Source: Paractinoplanes durhamensis
GTDB lineage: Bacteria; Actinomycetota; Actinomycetes; Mycobacteriales; Micromonosporaceae
DNA: 64,000 nt
Assembly (NCBI RefSeq): GCF_016862175.1
Contig: NZ_BOML01000040.1
Location: 1-64,000 of the forward strand
Reading direction: 5' to 3'
The position numbers were made by a program, and so were the translations under genes. The notes under the pieces were generated by a model, which worked only from the letters and a program-made list of their open reading frames with translations, was not told the DNA's origin and made no database searches. Shown here in pieces: positions 25,974 to 34,491 of this stretch. Within the stretch, counting starts at the first letter, position 1; the number at the start of each line of letters is the position of its first letter.

Positions 25974-27572
25974 TCAGCGGTTTCGTAGTCGCTGGTTCAC
26001 CTGGTCGAGGTTGAAGGTGTTGGGCGCGAACTGGGTCGCGTCGGGCAGTCCCAGCCACTCCAGCCGTTCCTCATGCTCCGGGTGGCCGGGGTCGGCCAGC
26101 ACCTCGATCAGCTCTTGGTATCCCCAGATGCCGCCGCAGTCGTCGGGCGGGGCCGCTCGCCGGCCGCCGGTGCACAGCGGGTACTCGAGGGTGGGGTCGG
26201 CGGCCGTCACCTTCTCGACCAAGATCTCGTGTTCCCAGTCGTCGCCGAAGTCGTAGGTGTACCGGATTTTGTCTTTCAGCGCGGGTGCGACCTGTTCCAG
26301 GGTTACTGGGCTGTCCGAGCGATGCCCCAGCTCCGGGTCGGCCTGACCGAATTGGCCGTACGCCGTGTCGAAGACGTGCAGATGGCCGCCGTGCCAGCCG
26401 AACGCCGCGAGGAACGCGAGGTGGAGCCGGTTCAGGGTGATATCGCCGGGAACCAGCAGCCGGCGCCAGATCGGCGGTTTCGCGCCCCGCAGGCTGACCT
26501 TGATCTGGTAAACCGGTGCCGGGCCGTTCGACTTCTTCCGTTTCGTCGGCAGTTTCGCCGACTGCGGCCGACGCGCGGCCGGTAGGTCCAGGCCGAACGC
26601 GGCGGGCCCGCCGGACCTGCCGAGCACGGCGGCGAACTGTTGCAACACGTCCAGTGCTGTCCGGTCAGCGGCGTGGCCGGACGCGGCCGCGCCGCGCGGC
26701 CGGCGAGCGGGCGGCAGACCTGCCAGCCGGTTGTGGGTCAGCACAGCGAGCGGGGCGTATCCCGGGCCGTCCTCGCTGTCGGTCAGGTCGAAGCCGGCCG
26801 GGACGTTGTCGGGTTCGTCCTCCTCGTCGTGGACGGCACGCGCTTCCAGGGCCTGCTCGACATGCCAGCGGAACTCGGCCGCGCTCAGTTTCTTGGTCTT
26901 GATGGTCACCCCGTCCTGCCGGGCGCCCTGATGAACCGCGGCCACGGCCGTCGGCAGTTCTTCCCCGCCGAGCAGGTAGATCTCGTCCGCAGCACCACAG
27001 TGGTCGTGATCGACCACGATCATGAGCGCGTGGTCACGATCTGCCCGCTGGAACACACCGATCAGCACCGACATGGTGTCCTCGACGTCGTACAGGCGGG
27101 TGAATGGCCCGGCGGTCAGGGGCTGCGCCAGATCATCCGCCCAGGACGGCACGGCGACACCGCCGCCGGTCAGCCGGACGGCAGCCGTCCGGGCCGCCTC
27201 GGAGACCGGATCCGCCACCTTGCCGGCCGCCGCGCCGATCGCGGTGAGCAGGGTCAGGGCAGCGCGGGTGCCGCGCGCCTCGATCGCCGGGATTACTCCA
27301 CCGGCGAAAGCTGCCATGGCGTCGTCACCGCCGGATCGCGCCATCACCACGAACAGCGCGCCCGCCAACTCAGCTTCGAGGGGGTCTTTGACCTCGGCCA
27401 GGGCGGCGGCATCGTCGACCAGATCGGTCAACATCTGCTCGGGATCAGCCGCACCCGCACCGCAGGCAGGGCAGTCACAAGCCTGATCCCGATCGGAGAC
27501 GACAGTGAGGTCAGGGCGTCGGAGAGACCGGCCGGTCCCTCGCTTGACAGCGCGTCGGCTTCCAGAACTCAT
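25974..27572 (-). CDS. Plasmid pRiA4b ORF-3-like protein
   Basis: The C-terminal ~190 residues match the pRiA4b ORF-3 family: VYQIKVSLRGAKPPIWRRL, WHGGHLHVF, YTYDFGDDWEHEILVE and CTGGRRAAPPDDCGG. This family is seen in plasmids and around IS1096-type elements, and its function is unknown. The N-terminal ~330 residues contain a CxxC pair (CDCPAC) and helical parts without a known fold. ATG 27572 was chosen because the upstream frame adds only low-complexity residues. It is a lone gene, divergent from the ATPase at 27,702. Confidence 0.8.
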   Translation of the reverse strand: MSSGSRRAVKRGTGRSLRRPDLTVVSDRDQACDCPACGAGAADPEQMLTDLVDDAAALAEVKDPLEAELAGALFVVMARSGGDDAMAAFAGGVIPAIEARGTRAALTLLTAIGAAAGKVADPVSEAARTAAVRLTGGGVAVPSWADDLAQPLTAGPFTRLYDVEDTMSVLIGVFQRADRDHALMIVVDHDHCGAADEIYLLGGEELPTAVAAVHQGARQDGVTIKTKKLSAAEFRWHVEQALEARAVHDEEDEPDNVPAGFDLTDSEDGPGYAPLAVLTHNRLAGLPPARRPRGAAASGHAADRTALDVLQQFAAVLGRSGGPAAFGLDLPAARRPQSAKLPTKRKKSNGPAPVYQIKVSLRGAKPPIWRRLLVPGDITLNRLHLAFLAAFGWHGGHLHVFDTAYGQFGQADPELGHRSDSPVTLEQVAPALKDKIRYTYDFGDDWEHEILVEKVTAADPTLEYPLCTGGRRAAPPDDCGGIWGYQELIEVLADPGHPEHEERLEWLGLPDATQFAPNTFNLDQVNQRLRNR

Positions 27573-27672
27573 CGCGCCATTCTGCCGCAAGAGCCGAATC
27601 TCACCTCGGCCCACCCGCTGCGAGGCTCCCTAGATTGATTCCAGGAGCCCGATCCTGCTGTCTGCCGCCCAC

Positions 27673-27701
27673 GTAAGTATAGTTATAGTAACTACGCTTA
27701 C
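27673..27701. promoter_or_regulatory. AT-rich palindromic operator/promoter touching a start codon
   Basis: GTAAGTATAGTTA, spacer TAG, TAACTACGCTTAC: the arms match at 11 of 13 positions. The palindrome ends one base before the ATG at 27702, contains TATAGT as a possible -10, and is very AT-rich for this genome. A dimeric repressor site on a leaderless promoter is the natural reading. Confidence 0.65.
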
Positions 27702-29177
27702 ATGGGGAGGGTCGTGGAGAAGCCGAGCGGGATCTTCGACCGGGACGACGAGTGGAACGAACTGGTCCGCTTCGCTCGCCTGCCCCAGGACGGAGCGACC
27801 CTGGGTGTCGTTTCCGGTCGTCGACGTCAGGGCAAGACGTTCCTGCTCGACGCCTTGGTCCAGGCGGCTGGCGGATTCATGTTCACCGCCACCGAGTCGT
27901 CCGAGGCCGATGCGCTACGGCAGTATGGGCAGGCGCTCGGCGACCACCTCGGTGAGGCGACACCGCTGCGGTTCGTCAATTGGGACGAAGCGATCATGCG
28001 GACGATGACGATGGCCCGGCGCGAACCGATGCCGGTGGTGATCGATGAGTTTCCGTTCCTGGCCCGCGCCAGCCCAGCACTGCCCTCGATCATTCAGCGT
28101 GCGCTCGATCCGGCCGGACAGCGCTCGAACACGCAGGTACGGCTGCTGTTGTGTGGTTCGGCGCTGTCGTTCATGGGCGGGTTGTTATCCGGGACCGCGC
28201 CGCTGAGGGGACGAGCCGGTCTGGAATTGGTGGTTCGGACGCTGGACTACCGGGCAGCCGCCCAGTTCTGGGACATCGACGACCCACGCACCGCCCTGCT
28301 CGTGAACGCGATCGTCGGCGGCACGCCTGCCTATCGGCACGAGTTCACCCAGGACGACTCTCCGGCCGGGCCGGGCGACTTCGACGACTGGGTCGTCCGT
28401 GCTGTGCTGAACCCGGCGCGCCCGTTGTTCCGGGAAGCCCGCTACCTGCTCGCGGAGGAACCCGACATCCGCGATCCCGCCCTGTACCACTCGGTCCTGG
28501 CCGCGATCGCCGACGGCCGTACCCGCCGTGGCGAGATCGCCAGCTTCCTGGGCCGGCAACCGTCCGACCTGGCCCATGCGTTGGGTGTGCTGGAGGATGC
28601 CGGACTGGTCGTGCGCGAGGAGGACGCCTTCAAGAGCAACCGGGGCGTCTACCGGACTGCTGAGCCGCTCCTGACCTTCTTCCACGCTGTCATGCGCCCG
28701 GCGTGGGGTGACCTCGAACGAACCGGTCGCGCCCGGCAGGTCTGGCCCCGCCTGCAGCGCACCTTCCTGAGCAAGGTCGTCGGCCCGCATTTCGAGACGA
28801 TCTGCCGGAACTGGGCCCGCTGGGAAGCCGACCCGGACCTGCTTGGCGGCTATCCGACCAGGGTTGCGGCCGGCATCGTCAACGACCCCGCCGCCCGCAC
28901 CCAGCACGAAGTGGACGTGGCCGTCTTCGGCCGCGACGACCAGGACCGCGAGGAACTTCTCGCGATCGGCGAGGCCAAGTGGAACGAGACCGTCGGAACA
29001 GGCCACCTGCAGCGGCTGGCCCACATCCGCACCCTGCTCAACGGCCGGAACGACATCCGCGCGGACCGGTGCCGGCTGCTGCTGTTCAGCGGCGGCGGCT
29101 TCACCGACGACCTTCTCGCGATGGCTGCTGCCGATCCCGGCATCCAACTCATCGACCTTGCCCGCCTGTACACGTGA
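27702..29177 (+). CDS. AAA ATPase with C-terminal DUF234-like nuclease domain
   Basis: The 491-aa protein matches archaeal-type ATPases with a DUF234 tail. Walker A is GRRRQGKTFL near residue 40, and VVIDEFPFL near 110 is the Walker B. A winged helix with HALGVLEDAGLV lies near 290-310. A C-terminal PD-(D/E)xK-like part has HEVDVAVFG and AIGEAKWNE around 400-430. Such proteins are common in mobile DNA and stand-alone defence loci. No ribosome site precedes ATG 27702, consistent with a leaderless mRNA. GTG 27714 after GGGGAGGG is an alternative. Confidence 0.85.
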   Translation: MGRVVEKPSGIFDRDDEWNELVRFARLPQDGATLGVVSGRRRQGKTFLLDALVQAAGGFMFTATESSEADALRQYGQALGDHLGEATPLRFVNWDEAIMRTMTMARREPMPVVIDEFPFLARASPALPSIIQRALDPAGQRSNTQVRLLLCGSALSFMGGLLSGTAPLRGRAGLELVVRTLDYRAAAQFWDIDDPRTALLVNAIVGGTPAYRHEFTQDDSPAGPGDFDDWVVRAVLNPARPLFREARYLLAEEPDIRDPALYHSVLAAIADGRTRRGEIASFLGRQPSDLAHALGVLEDAGLVVREEDAFKSNRGVYRTAEPLLTFFHAVMRPAWGDLERTGRARQVWPRLQRTFLSKVVGPHFETICRNWARWEADPDLLGGYPTRVAAGIVNDPAARTQHEVDVAVFGRDDQDREELLAIGEAKWNETVGTGHLQRLAHIRTLLNGRNDIRADRCRLLLFSGGGFTDDLLAMAAADPGIQLIDLARLYT

Positions 29178-29199
29178 CCTCGACGTATTCCGCAACTCC

Positions 29200-29345
29200 C
29201 GATGTCGACGAAGTCACGCGCGAACGCCCGCCCGTAGACCGCACTCATCTTGTTCGCGACCGCGTCGTTGGGATGCAGAACCGGTCCCACGGCCATGAGA
29301 ATGGGCTCGTTGGCCCGCCAGTCCACGCCGAACTCCACCTTCGAC
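29200..29345 (-). pseudogene. Middle part of a split nucleotidyltransferase toxin gene
   Basis: Read leftward from 29,345, the peptide EFGVDWRANEPILMAVGP, then LHPNDAVANKM and YGRAFARDFVD, is nearly identical to the toxin at 37-38 kb. It begins abruptly at the tRNA end of the repeat and fades near 29,200. The matching 5' part lies across the repeat at 29,674-29,750. About 65 codons in between are missing. Confidence 0.75.
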
Positions 29346-29371
29346 TGCTCTATCCCCTGAGCTACGAGGGC
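29346..29371 (-). pseudogene. tRNA-Arg(CCT) 5' fragment, positions 1-26
   Basis: The fragment reads GCCCTCG TA GCTC AGGGGATA GAGC A and then passes directly into the broken toxin gene. Upstream bases, including GGTACGATATGG, are the same as in the 22.6-kb copy. It is shorter than that copy by the whole anticodon arm. Confidence 0.75.
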
Positions 29372-29672
29372 CTACGGCCCATATCGTACCGACCTGGGGA
29401 TACTCACGAGTGCCCGGGAGTCCCGTCGAGAGGCCCCCTGGTGCCATCTGGTCTGCCGGTGGGGGTTCCGGCGCTGGTCGGAGGACGTGCGGAGCAAGTC
29501 TCGCGCACACACGCCCGGCGCGCCCGGTGGTGACTGCGGGTGCCTAGCACTGATGTCGAGTGTTATTTACTCGCCGAGCGCGTCTGGAGCACTCACGGCG
29601 CCTTCTGAGCTGGGGAAAATCTTCGGCGGACGACTTGATGTTCGCACGAGGTCACGCGATGGTTCGTGCCAC
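29372..29672. repeat. Dispersed repeat, second long copy (R2)
   Basis: It keeps the landmarks of the 22.7-23.0 kb copy from the tRNA end through GAGCTGGGGAAAATCTTCGG and ACTTGATGTTCGCACGAGG, but stops at TGGTTCGTGCCACC and so lacks the hairpin end. It sits between the two halves of a nucleotidyltransferase toxin gene. Confidence 0.75.
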
Positions 29673-29673
29673 C

Positions 29674-29750
29674 GCCGTGCGCTTGGACCGCGTACCCGCC
29701 GGCGAGTGCGAAACCGCGAACCGCGCGCCGCGCCATCGATCGCTGCCACC
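29674..29750 (-). pseudogene. 5' part of the split nucleotidyltransferase toxin gene
   Basis: Read leftward from about 29,715, the peptide GFALAGGYAVQAHG is the N-terminal nucleotidyltransferase motif of the AbiEii family and matches the 37-38 kb toxin. Upstream codons in this or a neighbouring frame (VEQVAAIDGAARG) look like a decayed start region. The gene ends at the repeat at 29,672. Confidence 0.6.
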
Positions 29751-29962
29751 TGCTCCACCCCCCTTGGCCGATATACACGGCCAGGTGGCCGTCGGCGGGT
29801 CTCATGGTCTGAGCAGTTCGGGGTGTCACCAACCCTCCGCGACCTTTGCCGCCGGGCCTCACCCTGGCGGCGCCCCGTGACGTCACTCGTCGTGAGTACG
29901 TCGCGTGCAGCATCTCTTGCCGCGCGTTTAAGGTGGGTCGCTGACTCTGGCGAAAGGCGACG

Positions 29963-32900
29963 ATGGCGAAGCTGGTCCTCCCGGCAGAAGAAGCGGTGCT
30001 TTGTGAGTTGGTCGGAGTCCGCACCTTTCTCCAAGCACGAGCAGTGCTGGCCGATGGGGAGATCGTCGATCTAGCAGTAAACGGGTCCGGTCAGGCGGTC
30101 GGCAAGGTTCGCGCCGGCGGGGCAGTGACCGGCGAGATCATCCCGGGTGCGGCGCCCGCGGTGGCAGGTGCGTGCAGCTGCGCCGATGCGGAATGCGTTC
30201 ATGTCGTGGCGCTGCTGATCGCCGCTGAGCAGGAGGCCAGGGTGAAGAAGCCCGCTGCACCGGCCCAGCGCCGGCCGAGCGCCAGCCGATGGGAGTCCCA
30301 GCTGTCGGCCTGGGTCCGTGACGTGGCCGGGACACAGCCGGTCCCGCAGTCTACGGATCCCGGTGTCGGGCTGCAGTTTGAGCTGGTGAACGCATACGTT
30401 TCACGGACGCGGAAGACCCAGCAGCGGATCTCGATGCGTCCGGTGCTGCCGGGCCGCAGGGGCTGGGTGCGCACGGGGATCAGTTGGCAGTCGCTCGGCT
30501 ATGCCGGGGGCGGTTCGTCGGACCTGAAGCACCACCGCCAACTACTTACCGAGATCGTCAAGCTGTCCGGCTCCCATGCGCAGTACTACAGCAGCAGCGC
30601 GAACGTCTTTCTCGACGAATTCGGCAGTCGACGGATCTGGGACTTGTTGGCGGAGGCGCAGGAGTCCGGCCTGCCGCTGGTGGCGTACGGCAAGAACGCC
30701 GGGCCGGTCATCGTGGCGCGCCGGCCGGCGCGGGTGTCGATGCGAGTGGACCGGGTCGACGGCGACCTGTTGTTACAAGCCGTGGTGCAGGACGACGGCA
30801 TGCCGGTCGACCTGGAGAGCGCGATGTTCATCGGGGAGCCGGCGCACGGCATCGCCTCGTGGGGTATGCGCGGCGAAGCGGAGTCGGCTGGGCGGCCCAT
30901 GAGGCTGGCTCCGCTGGCCCGGCCGCTTCCGAGTTCGGCTCGTAAGGTCCTGACGGCATCGAGTATCCGGATTCCGGGCGACCACGAGAAGCGGTTCTTC
31001 GCCGAGTTCTATCCCGGCCTGGTCCAGCAGGTGGAGGTCGTGCCGGCCGGACCCGCCGTAAGTCTGCCCGAGGTGGGTGCTCCAACCCTGACCGCGACCT
31101 TGAGTGCCGAACGCCGGCAGCAGCTGCGATTGCACTGGGAGTGGGTGGTTGAGGTAGGCGGCGGGCGACATGGCGAGCCGCTCTGGCCGCCGACGCTGTC
31201 CGACGAGGGCGCCGATCTCCTTCAGCGGGTGGCCGATCTCGTCGTGCCCAGCCTGCTCGAATCCGGCCCACTGGGCCCACGGCTCGCCTCCGAGTCGGTG
31301 CTCGGCGGCGACGAGATGATCCGCTTCCTGAGTACGGTGGTCCCCGCGCTGGCCAGACTCGGGGTGTCCGTGATCGAGCCCGACGACGGTTGGAACCTGC
31401 AGGAAACTGCGGCGACGCCGATCATCAGATTCACCGGCGCCGCCGAAGCCGACGAGCAGGATTGGTTCGACCTGTCAGTTCGCGTCGAGGTGGGCGGCGA
31501 GCAGGTCGACTTCGAAGTGCTGTTCGTGGCCCTCGCCCGGGACCAGGAGTACTTAATTCTGCCCAGTGGCGCCTATTTTGGCTTGGATCGGCCGGAGTTC
31601 CAGCAGCTGCGCGATCTGATCACCGAATCGCGAGCGCTGACCGACAGCCCGCCGGGCGTGCTCCGGGTCGGCCGGTTCCAGGCCGGGGTCTGGGACGAGC
31701 TGGCCGAATTGGGCGAGTTGGCCGGTCAGGCCGCGGATTGGCAGCGTACGGTGGCCGCGCTGACTGACGGCGTGGCCCTCGACCAGCCGGTGCCCGCCGA
31801 GGTACACGCCCAGTTGCGGCCGTACCAGGAGGAGGGTTTCCGCTGGCTGGCCGCGTTGCACGACAACGGGCTCGGCGGCATCCTCGCCGACGACATGGGT
31901 CTCGGTAAGACGCTGCAGGCGCTCGCTCTGCTGTGTCATGCCCGCAAACACGGCCGCTTCCTGGTCGTGGCGCCGGCCAGCGTCGTGCACAACTGGGCGG
32001 CTGAAGCGGCCCGGTTCACTCCCGATCTCGAGGTTCGGGCGATCACATCGACTGCGGCCCGGCGAGGTGTCGATCTGGCTGAGGCTATTGGGCAGGCCGA
32101 CGTTGTGGTTACGTCTTACACGCTGTTCCGCTTGGAGTACGACGATTACGCGGCATTGGACTGGGTTGGTCTGGTGCTCGACGAAGCGCAGTTTGTGAAG
32201 AACCCGCAGTCGCAGGCATACAAGTGCGCCCGCCGCCTCCCGGTGCCTTTCAAAATCGCTATCACCGGTACGCCGATGGAGAACAATCTGGCCGAACTGT
32301 GGGCGCTGTGTTCGGTCGCCGCCCCCGGGCTGTTTCCTCGGCTCGATCGGTTCACCGAGTATTACCGCCATCCGATCGAGCGTGACCGCGACCAGGACCG
32401 GCTGGCCCAGTTACGCCGCCGGATCCGGCCGCTGGTGCTGCGCCGGCGCAAGAGCGAGGTTGCCGCCGACCTGCCGGCCAAGCAGGAGCAGGTGGTCGAG
32501 GTTGATCTGTCGCCAGGTCATCGCAAGGTTTACCAGCGCTACCTGCAGCGGGAGCGGCAGAAGGTACTTGGCTTGCTGGGTGACATGGAGAAGAATCGCT
32601 TTGAGATCTTCCGCTCGTTGACTTTGTTGCGGCAGGCCAGCCTGGACGTAGCGCTGGTCGACGAACGACACCGCGCAGTTTCCTCCACCAAGCTTGATCT
32701 GCTCGTGGAGCAACTCACCGACATCGTCGCGGAGGGCCACCGCACTCTGGTGTTCAGCCAGTTCACTCGCTTCCTCGGCAGCGCTCGCGATCGGTTGGAA
32801 CAGGCCGGCATCGCCTGCACGTACCTGGACGGCAACACCCGCAATCGCAAGCGGGTGGTGGAGGAGTTCAAGACCGGCGCCGCCGGGGCCTTCCTGATCA

Positions 32901-33187
32901 GCCTGAAGGCCGGCGGGTTCGGCCTGAATCTGACCGAGGCGGACTACTGCATCCTGCTCGACCCGTGGTGGAACCCCGCGACGGAAGCCCAGGCGGTGGA
33001 TCGAACCCACCGCATCGGGCAGACCCGCAACGTAATGGTCTATCGCCTGGTAGCGCGGGACACCATCGAGGAGAAAGTAATGGCCTTGCAGGCCCGCAAG
33101 GCCGAACTGTTCTCCGGCGTGATGGACGGCGGGGAATTCTCCTCTGCCGGGCTCACCGCGGAAGACATCCGCGAGCTCCTCGGTTAG
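29963..33187 (+). CDS. SWIM zinc-finger SNF2-family helicase
   Basis: The 1074-aa protein has an N-terminal SWIM zinc finger (CSCADAECVH, residues 71-80), a long middle region and a complete Swi2/Snf2 motor. Motor motifs are DDMGLGKT near 643, DEAQFVKNP near 739, ITGTPMENN, LVFSQFTRFL, KAGGFGLNL and DRTHRIGQ. It translocates on duplex DNA using ATP. Bacterial homologues occur in general genomes and in defence systems such as DISARM-like sets, but no DISARM partners are present here. Its start ATG 29963 follows GGCGAAAGGCG. Confidence 0.92.
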   Translation: MAKLVLPAEEAVLCELVGVRTFLQARAVLADGEIVDLAVNGSGQAVGKVRAGGAVTGEIIPGAAPAVAGACSCADAECVHVVALLIAAEQEARVKKPAAPAQRRPSASRWESQLSAWVRDVAGTQPVPQSTDPGVGLQFELVNAYVSRTRKTQQRISMRPVLPGRRGWVRTGISWQSLGYAGGGSSDLKHHRQLLTEIVKLSGSHAQYYSSSANVFLDEFGSRRIWDLLAEAQESGLPLVAYGKNAGPVIVARRPARVSMRVDRVDGDLLLQAVVQDDGMPVDLESAMFIGEPAHGIASWGMRGEAESAGRPMRLAPLARPLPSSARKVLTASSIRIPGDHEKRFFAEFYPGLVQQVEVVPAGPAVSLPEVGAPTLTATLSAERRQQLRLHWEWVVEVGGGRHGEPLWPPTLSDEGADLLQRVADLVVPSLLESGPLGPRLASESVLGGDEMIRFLSTVVPALARLGVSVIEPDDGWNLQETAATPIIRFTGAAEADEQDWFDLSVRVEVGGEQVDFEVLFVALARDQEYLILPSGAYFGLDRPEFQQLRDLITESRALTDSPPGVLRVGRFQAGVWDELAELGELAGQAADWQRTVAALTDGVALDQPVPAEVHAQLRPYQEEGFRWLAALHDNGLGGILADDMGLGKTLQALALLCHARKHGRFLVVAPASVVHNWAAEAARFTPDLEVRAITSTAARRGVDLAEAIGQADVVVTSYTLFRLEYDDYAALDWVGLVLDEAQFVKNPQSQAYKCARRLPVPFKIAITGTPMENNLAELWALCSVAAPGLFPRLDRFTEYYRHPIERDRDQDRLAQLRRRIRPLVLRRRKSEVAADLPAKQEQVVEVDLSPGHRKVYQRYLQRERQKVLGLLGDMEKNRFEIFRSLTLLRQASLDVALVDERHRAVSSTKLDLLVEQLTDIVAEGHRTLVFSQFTRFLGSARDRLEQAGIACTYLDGNTRNRKRVVEEFKTGAAGAFLISLKAGGFGLNLTEADYCILLDPWWNPATEAQAVDRTHRIGQTRNVMVYRLVARDTIEEKVMALQARKAELFSGVMDGGEFSSAGLTAEDIRELLG

Positions 33188-33278
33188 GGGCCATGGTGCG
33201 AAAAGCGGGCGCTTAGTCACGCCCTGATAAGACCAGCCCGGCCACTTCGGTCGACAACTGTGGGGCAGAATCGGTCTC

Positions 33279-33785
33279 GTGTTGATCGTCCGCGCGACCA
33301 AGAAACTACGCCAGCGGCTCGGGTCGGCGACGCCGTATGACGGTGAACCGTCGGCCACCCTGCTGGGCGAGTGGTACGCGACCCTGCTGCCGTGGCGGCC
33401 TCAGCAACTGATCCTGCTGGTCAATGAGGAGACCCTGCTACCGGTGTTGATGCCGGTGGCACCGGGCGCCACCGCGCCGGCCCGCATCGGACCGGAGATC
33501 GCCGCAGCCCTGGCCACCCACCAAGCGCCGGCGAGTGTTATCGACAGCGAGTTGAGCCAGATGCGTGACTGTCGGTTCGGTCCGACCGCGAACCGCAGCG
33601 TCGTCGGGATCATGAACGAGTTCGCCTACCTCGCCGACGTCTACCGGCACTCCGACCCCAGCCGAAGCCTGACCGAGCTGGGTGCGAAACTGGCGGAGAC
33701 GCCATGCAGCCCGCTCTACCGCCGCCATGTCCGGCCGGCCCGTGAACTCAAGGCGTTCCTGCAACTCATCCAGCGCCCGGAGTAG
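33279..33785 (+). CDS. DUF6933 family protein
   Basis: The 168-aa protein begins LIVRATKKLRQRLG and carries LLGEWYATLLPWRPQQ, VNEETLLPVLMP, ANRSVVGIMNEFAYLAD and TPCSPLYRRH, the recognisable blocks of DUF6933. Members are small cytoplasmic proteins of unknown function found singly and often near mobile DNA. GTG 33279 gives the conserved N-terminus. It follows the SNF2 gene by 91 nt and could share its transcript. Confidence 0.8.
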   Translation: MLIVRATKKLRQRLGSATPYDGEPSATLLGEWYATLLPWRPQQLILLVNEETLLPVLMPVAPGATAPARIGPEIAAALATHQAPASVIDSELSQMRDCRFGPTANRSVVGIMNEFAYLADVYRHSDPSRSLTELGAKLAETPCSPLYRRHVRPARELKAFLQLIQRPE

Positions 33786-33808
33786 TTCGGCCAAGGTGCA
33801 CCGTCGGT

Positions 33809-33942
33809 GGACGACTTGATGTTCGCGAGAGGTCACGCGACTGTTCGTGCACCGGTACCGCGGGGGTGCGCATCCCGCGGCAGCGTCGCCGGGCACCTCG
33901 CGCACGAGGTACCCGGTGCGTGGCTTCTCGCCGCCACGGTGT
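33809..33942. repeat. Partial dispersed repeat (hairpin end)
   Basis: From GACGACTTGATGTTCGCGAG through ACCGGTACCGCGG to the hairpin (GCCGGGCACCTCG at 33,888-33,900, loop CGCA) and GTGCGTGGC, this matches the right half of the 22.6-23.0 kb copy. The tRNA-bearing left half is absent. The rest of the gap to 34,120 holds nothing recognisable. Confidence 0.75.
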
Positions 33943-34120
33943 GTTGACTTCGGCGAGACCGGAAGCATTGTTCGCAGGACCGCTGGGGGTCTCGGATCTG
34001 TGCCGGTATGGGAGCATCGCGAATAGCCGGCGCATGCAGCCAGCGACCTTCCGGCCTCTTTGCCGTTCCGCGGTTTGGGCAGGCGCGGGAGGAGTAGGAC
34101 TGGCATTCACCTACCGTGGT

Positions 34121-34432
34121 CTACCGTCCTGCCCAATACCGGTAGGCATCGATCCATACTGAGCCGTCCGGTGGTGGGGTGGGCAGTGGCAGGTCGAGTA
34201 GGTCGATCCGCTGCCGGTCACGACCTCGGGCGCAGATGGCGACGATGCTGTCGCCGGTGAGGTCGAGTTTCTTCACGGTGACTTCCACGCCGAGCGCGGT
34301 GGTGGTGAACGGCACGACCACGTTTTCTTCGATCATGGTGAACAGGCCGGTGAGTTGTTCGTCGTCGTTGTACGCGTCAACCGTGGCTTCTTCGATCATC
34401 GCCTCGAGCGCCGCGTTCCGCTTCGGTGCCAT
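34121..34432 (-). CDS. CcbP-like calcium-binding family protein
   Basis: The 103-aa acidic protein contains VDAYNDDEQLTGLFTMIEE and VVVPFTTTALGVEVTV, then an SH3-like end with SVWIDAYRYW. This is the pattern of the CcbP (calcium-binding, pfam Calci_bind_CcbP) family first seen in cyanobacteria. Whether this copy binds calcium cannot be judged from sequence. It is divergent from the primase-helicase gene with only 59 nt between starts, so shared control is possible. Confidence 0.7.
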   Translation of the reverse strand: MAPKRNAALEAMIEEATVDAYNDDEQLTGLFTMIEENVVVPFTTTALGVEVTVKKLDLTGDSIVAICARGRDRQRIDLLDLPLPTPPPDGSVWIDAYRYWAGR

Positions 34433-34491
34433 CGGCGGAGGATGGCGGCCTGTCGTCGTAGGTTCGAAGCCCGATACGCCAGAATGATTCG

